From positions 693,564,654-693,628,653 of the forward strand of contig CM068367.1 in NCBI GenBank assembly GCA_034769895.1: DNA of 64,000 bases, written 5' to 3'. The notes under the pieces were generated by a model, which saw only the letters and a program-made list of their open reading frames with translations, had not been told where the DNA came from and did no database searches. The translations under genes and the position numbers were made by a program. Position 1 is the first letter of the stretch. Each line of letters starts with the position of its first letter. Below, piece after piece: positions 63,186 to 64,000 of this stretch. Source of the DNA: Magicicada septendecula. Taxonomy: Eukaryota; Arthropoda; Insecta; Hemiptera; Cicadidae.

Positions 63186-63462
63186 TAATAATAATAATAA
63201 TAAATCCCTTTTCTTTATCGTCCAAGTAGTCTAGGAGCTGGGCAGGGTAGGCCGTTCGGCATTCAAAGAAGGAAGTGTGGTAAGCAAAACTCTTCAGCCG
63301 CCCATGGTTACTCCCAAGAGGTTATCCCTGATACTCATTTCCATAGGTTGAGTCGACTTGGGGGGGGGGGTTAAAAACGCATCTTGATTTTATGGTGAGC
63401 CTGGAACTCGAAGCCGGGGCCTCCAGATTAGTATTCAGGTGTTATACTAAGCCCTAACACAA
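63186..63462 (-). mobile_element. tRNA-derived SINE
   Basis: On the - strand the 5' part is tRNA-like: A-box-like GGGCTTAGTATAACACC (63439-63455) and B-box-like GGCTTCGAGTTCC (63403-63415), spaced as in a polymerase III promoter. A non-tRNA body follows (GGGATAACCTCTTGGGAGTA, CCGAACGGCCTACCCTGCCC), ending in a (TTA)n tail at 63186-63203 that suggests a LINE partner recognising ATT-type tails. A 10-bp G run lies at about 63361-63370 within the body. Not a functional tRNA gene: the cloverleaf is degraded. Confidence 0.65.
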
Positions 63463-63469
63463 TTACACG

Positions 63470-64000
63470 TACAGAATATAATTTACAGATATGAAAATTA
63501 AGTTGAAGACTGTTTTACAAAAGTTCTCGTAAATCGTATTTGTAATAAATGTATTTGACACGACAGATGTCGACAGCTAACGCTCGCGCACCCACACACA
63601 CAAGACTCCCAGAAAAGTAATATTATTGCAATACTATTAGAGAAATTCTTTTAGATTTCCAAGAAATATTTTCCAATACTATATTTTCAGAATAGCGAGC
63701 TGCAGTGAGTTGCAGCTTTATGTAATAATTAAAGTTGAACAATGCTATACTGGAACGACGAAAAAAGCCTATATCGCAATATTCACGTATGTTTGACACA
63801 ATACGGGTGAGCAAACTTCGCTACGAGATGTTCGTGCCTTCGCTACTCAACAAATGTACAGTTTAAATACCCTGACAAATTGTATATTTGCGTATACTTG
63901 TAACGTGTAAACATTAATGTGAAGCCGGTTGTGGTATAAACAGAATAAGTTGAATGAGTTGTAGTTAAAATTGTTGTGCAATATATTTATTATTTTAAGT
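63470..64000. other. Right edge: no gene seen
   Basis: AT-rich, no feature supported. Confidence 0.5.

Noticed and set aside
63403..63462. Functional tRNA gene
   Set aside because: A and B boxes are recognisable but a proper cloverleaf and terminator are not, and the sequence continues into a SINE body with an ATT tail.

Overview
The window is animal nuclear DNA, most likely from an invertebrate and probably an arthropod. It is AT-rich, with exons separated by multi-kilobase introns, consensus GT/AG splice sites, long CA/TG/AT microsatellites, and a transposon mix typical of arthropods (mariner, pogo/Tigger, hAT, piggyBac, BEL/Pao, Gypsy, a tRNA-derived SINE). The species cannot be named from the sequence alone.

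One host gene is recognisable. The last three exons of a PDZ-domain scaffold gene lie on the + strand at <1-165, 11137-11269 and 17796-17847. The first two encode a single class I PDZ domain and the third a 17-residue tail. Intron phases join in frame, and an AATAAA lies about 360 bp past the stop. The gene's two introns (about 11.0 and 6.5 kb) hold a 161-bp satellite array (4025-6055), a pogo-family transposon carrying two nested insertions (6400-9903), and a nearly intact Tigger element (11491-13425).

Downstream of the gene I see no other convincing host gene; the rest is a graveyard of mobile elements. In order: a dead mariner (19.3-20.2 kb); a Gypsy LTR retrotransposon on the - strand with about 1.87-kb LTRs and a rearranged 5' end (21.3-31.0 kb); a second mariner (31.8-33.1 kb); a near-perfect palindrome (33.5-33.7 kb) and a 129-bp CA run; hAT debris carrying a deleted LTR element (37.8-39.5 kb); another hAT remnant (42.3-43.7 kb); an internally deleted BEL/Pao element (43844-49609, target duplication ATTAC) carrying a 3-kb hAT element (45411-48439, target duplication GTTGTATA); a piggyBac remnant (about 52.7-58.3 kb) split by a 686-bp hAT-type MITE and a 2.9-kb hAT element; a further hAT fragment with a long inverted repeat (59-60.8 kb); and a tRNA-derived SINE (63.2-63.5 kb).

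Three results stand out. First, several nesting events can be read exactly, because removing the insert and one target copy leaves a continuous host element, in the pogo case with continuous coding. Second, a compact RNA-fold signature (CTGANGA, one base, a short hairpin, GAAA, then usually a short palindrome) recurs at seven or more places, mostly in unrelated-looking palindromic elements. It resembles a hammerhead ribozyme core with one extra base. Third, the Gypsy locus carries a duplicated 122-bp flank between a truncated LTR and a full LTR, which implies a tandem rearrangement or a haplotype mis-join. All element coding regions seen here are broken.
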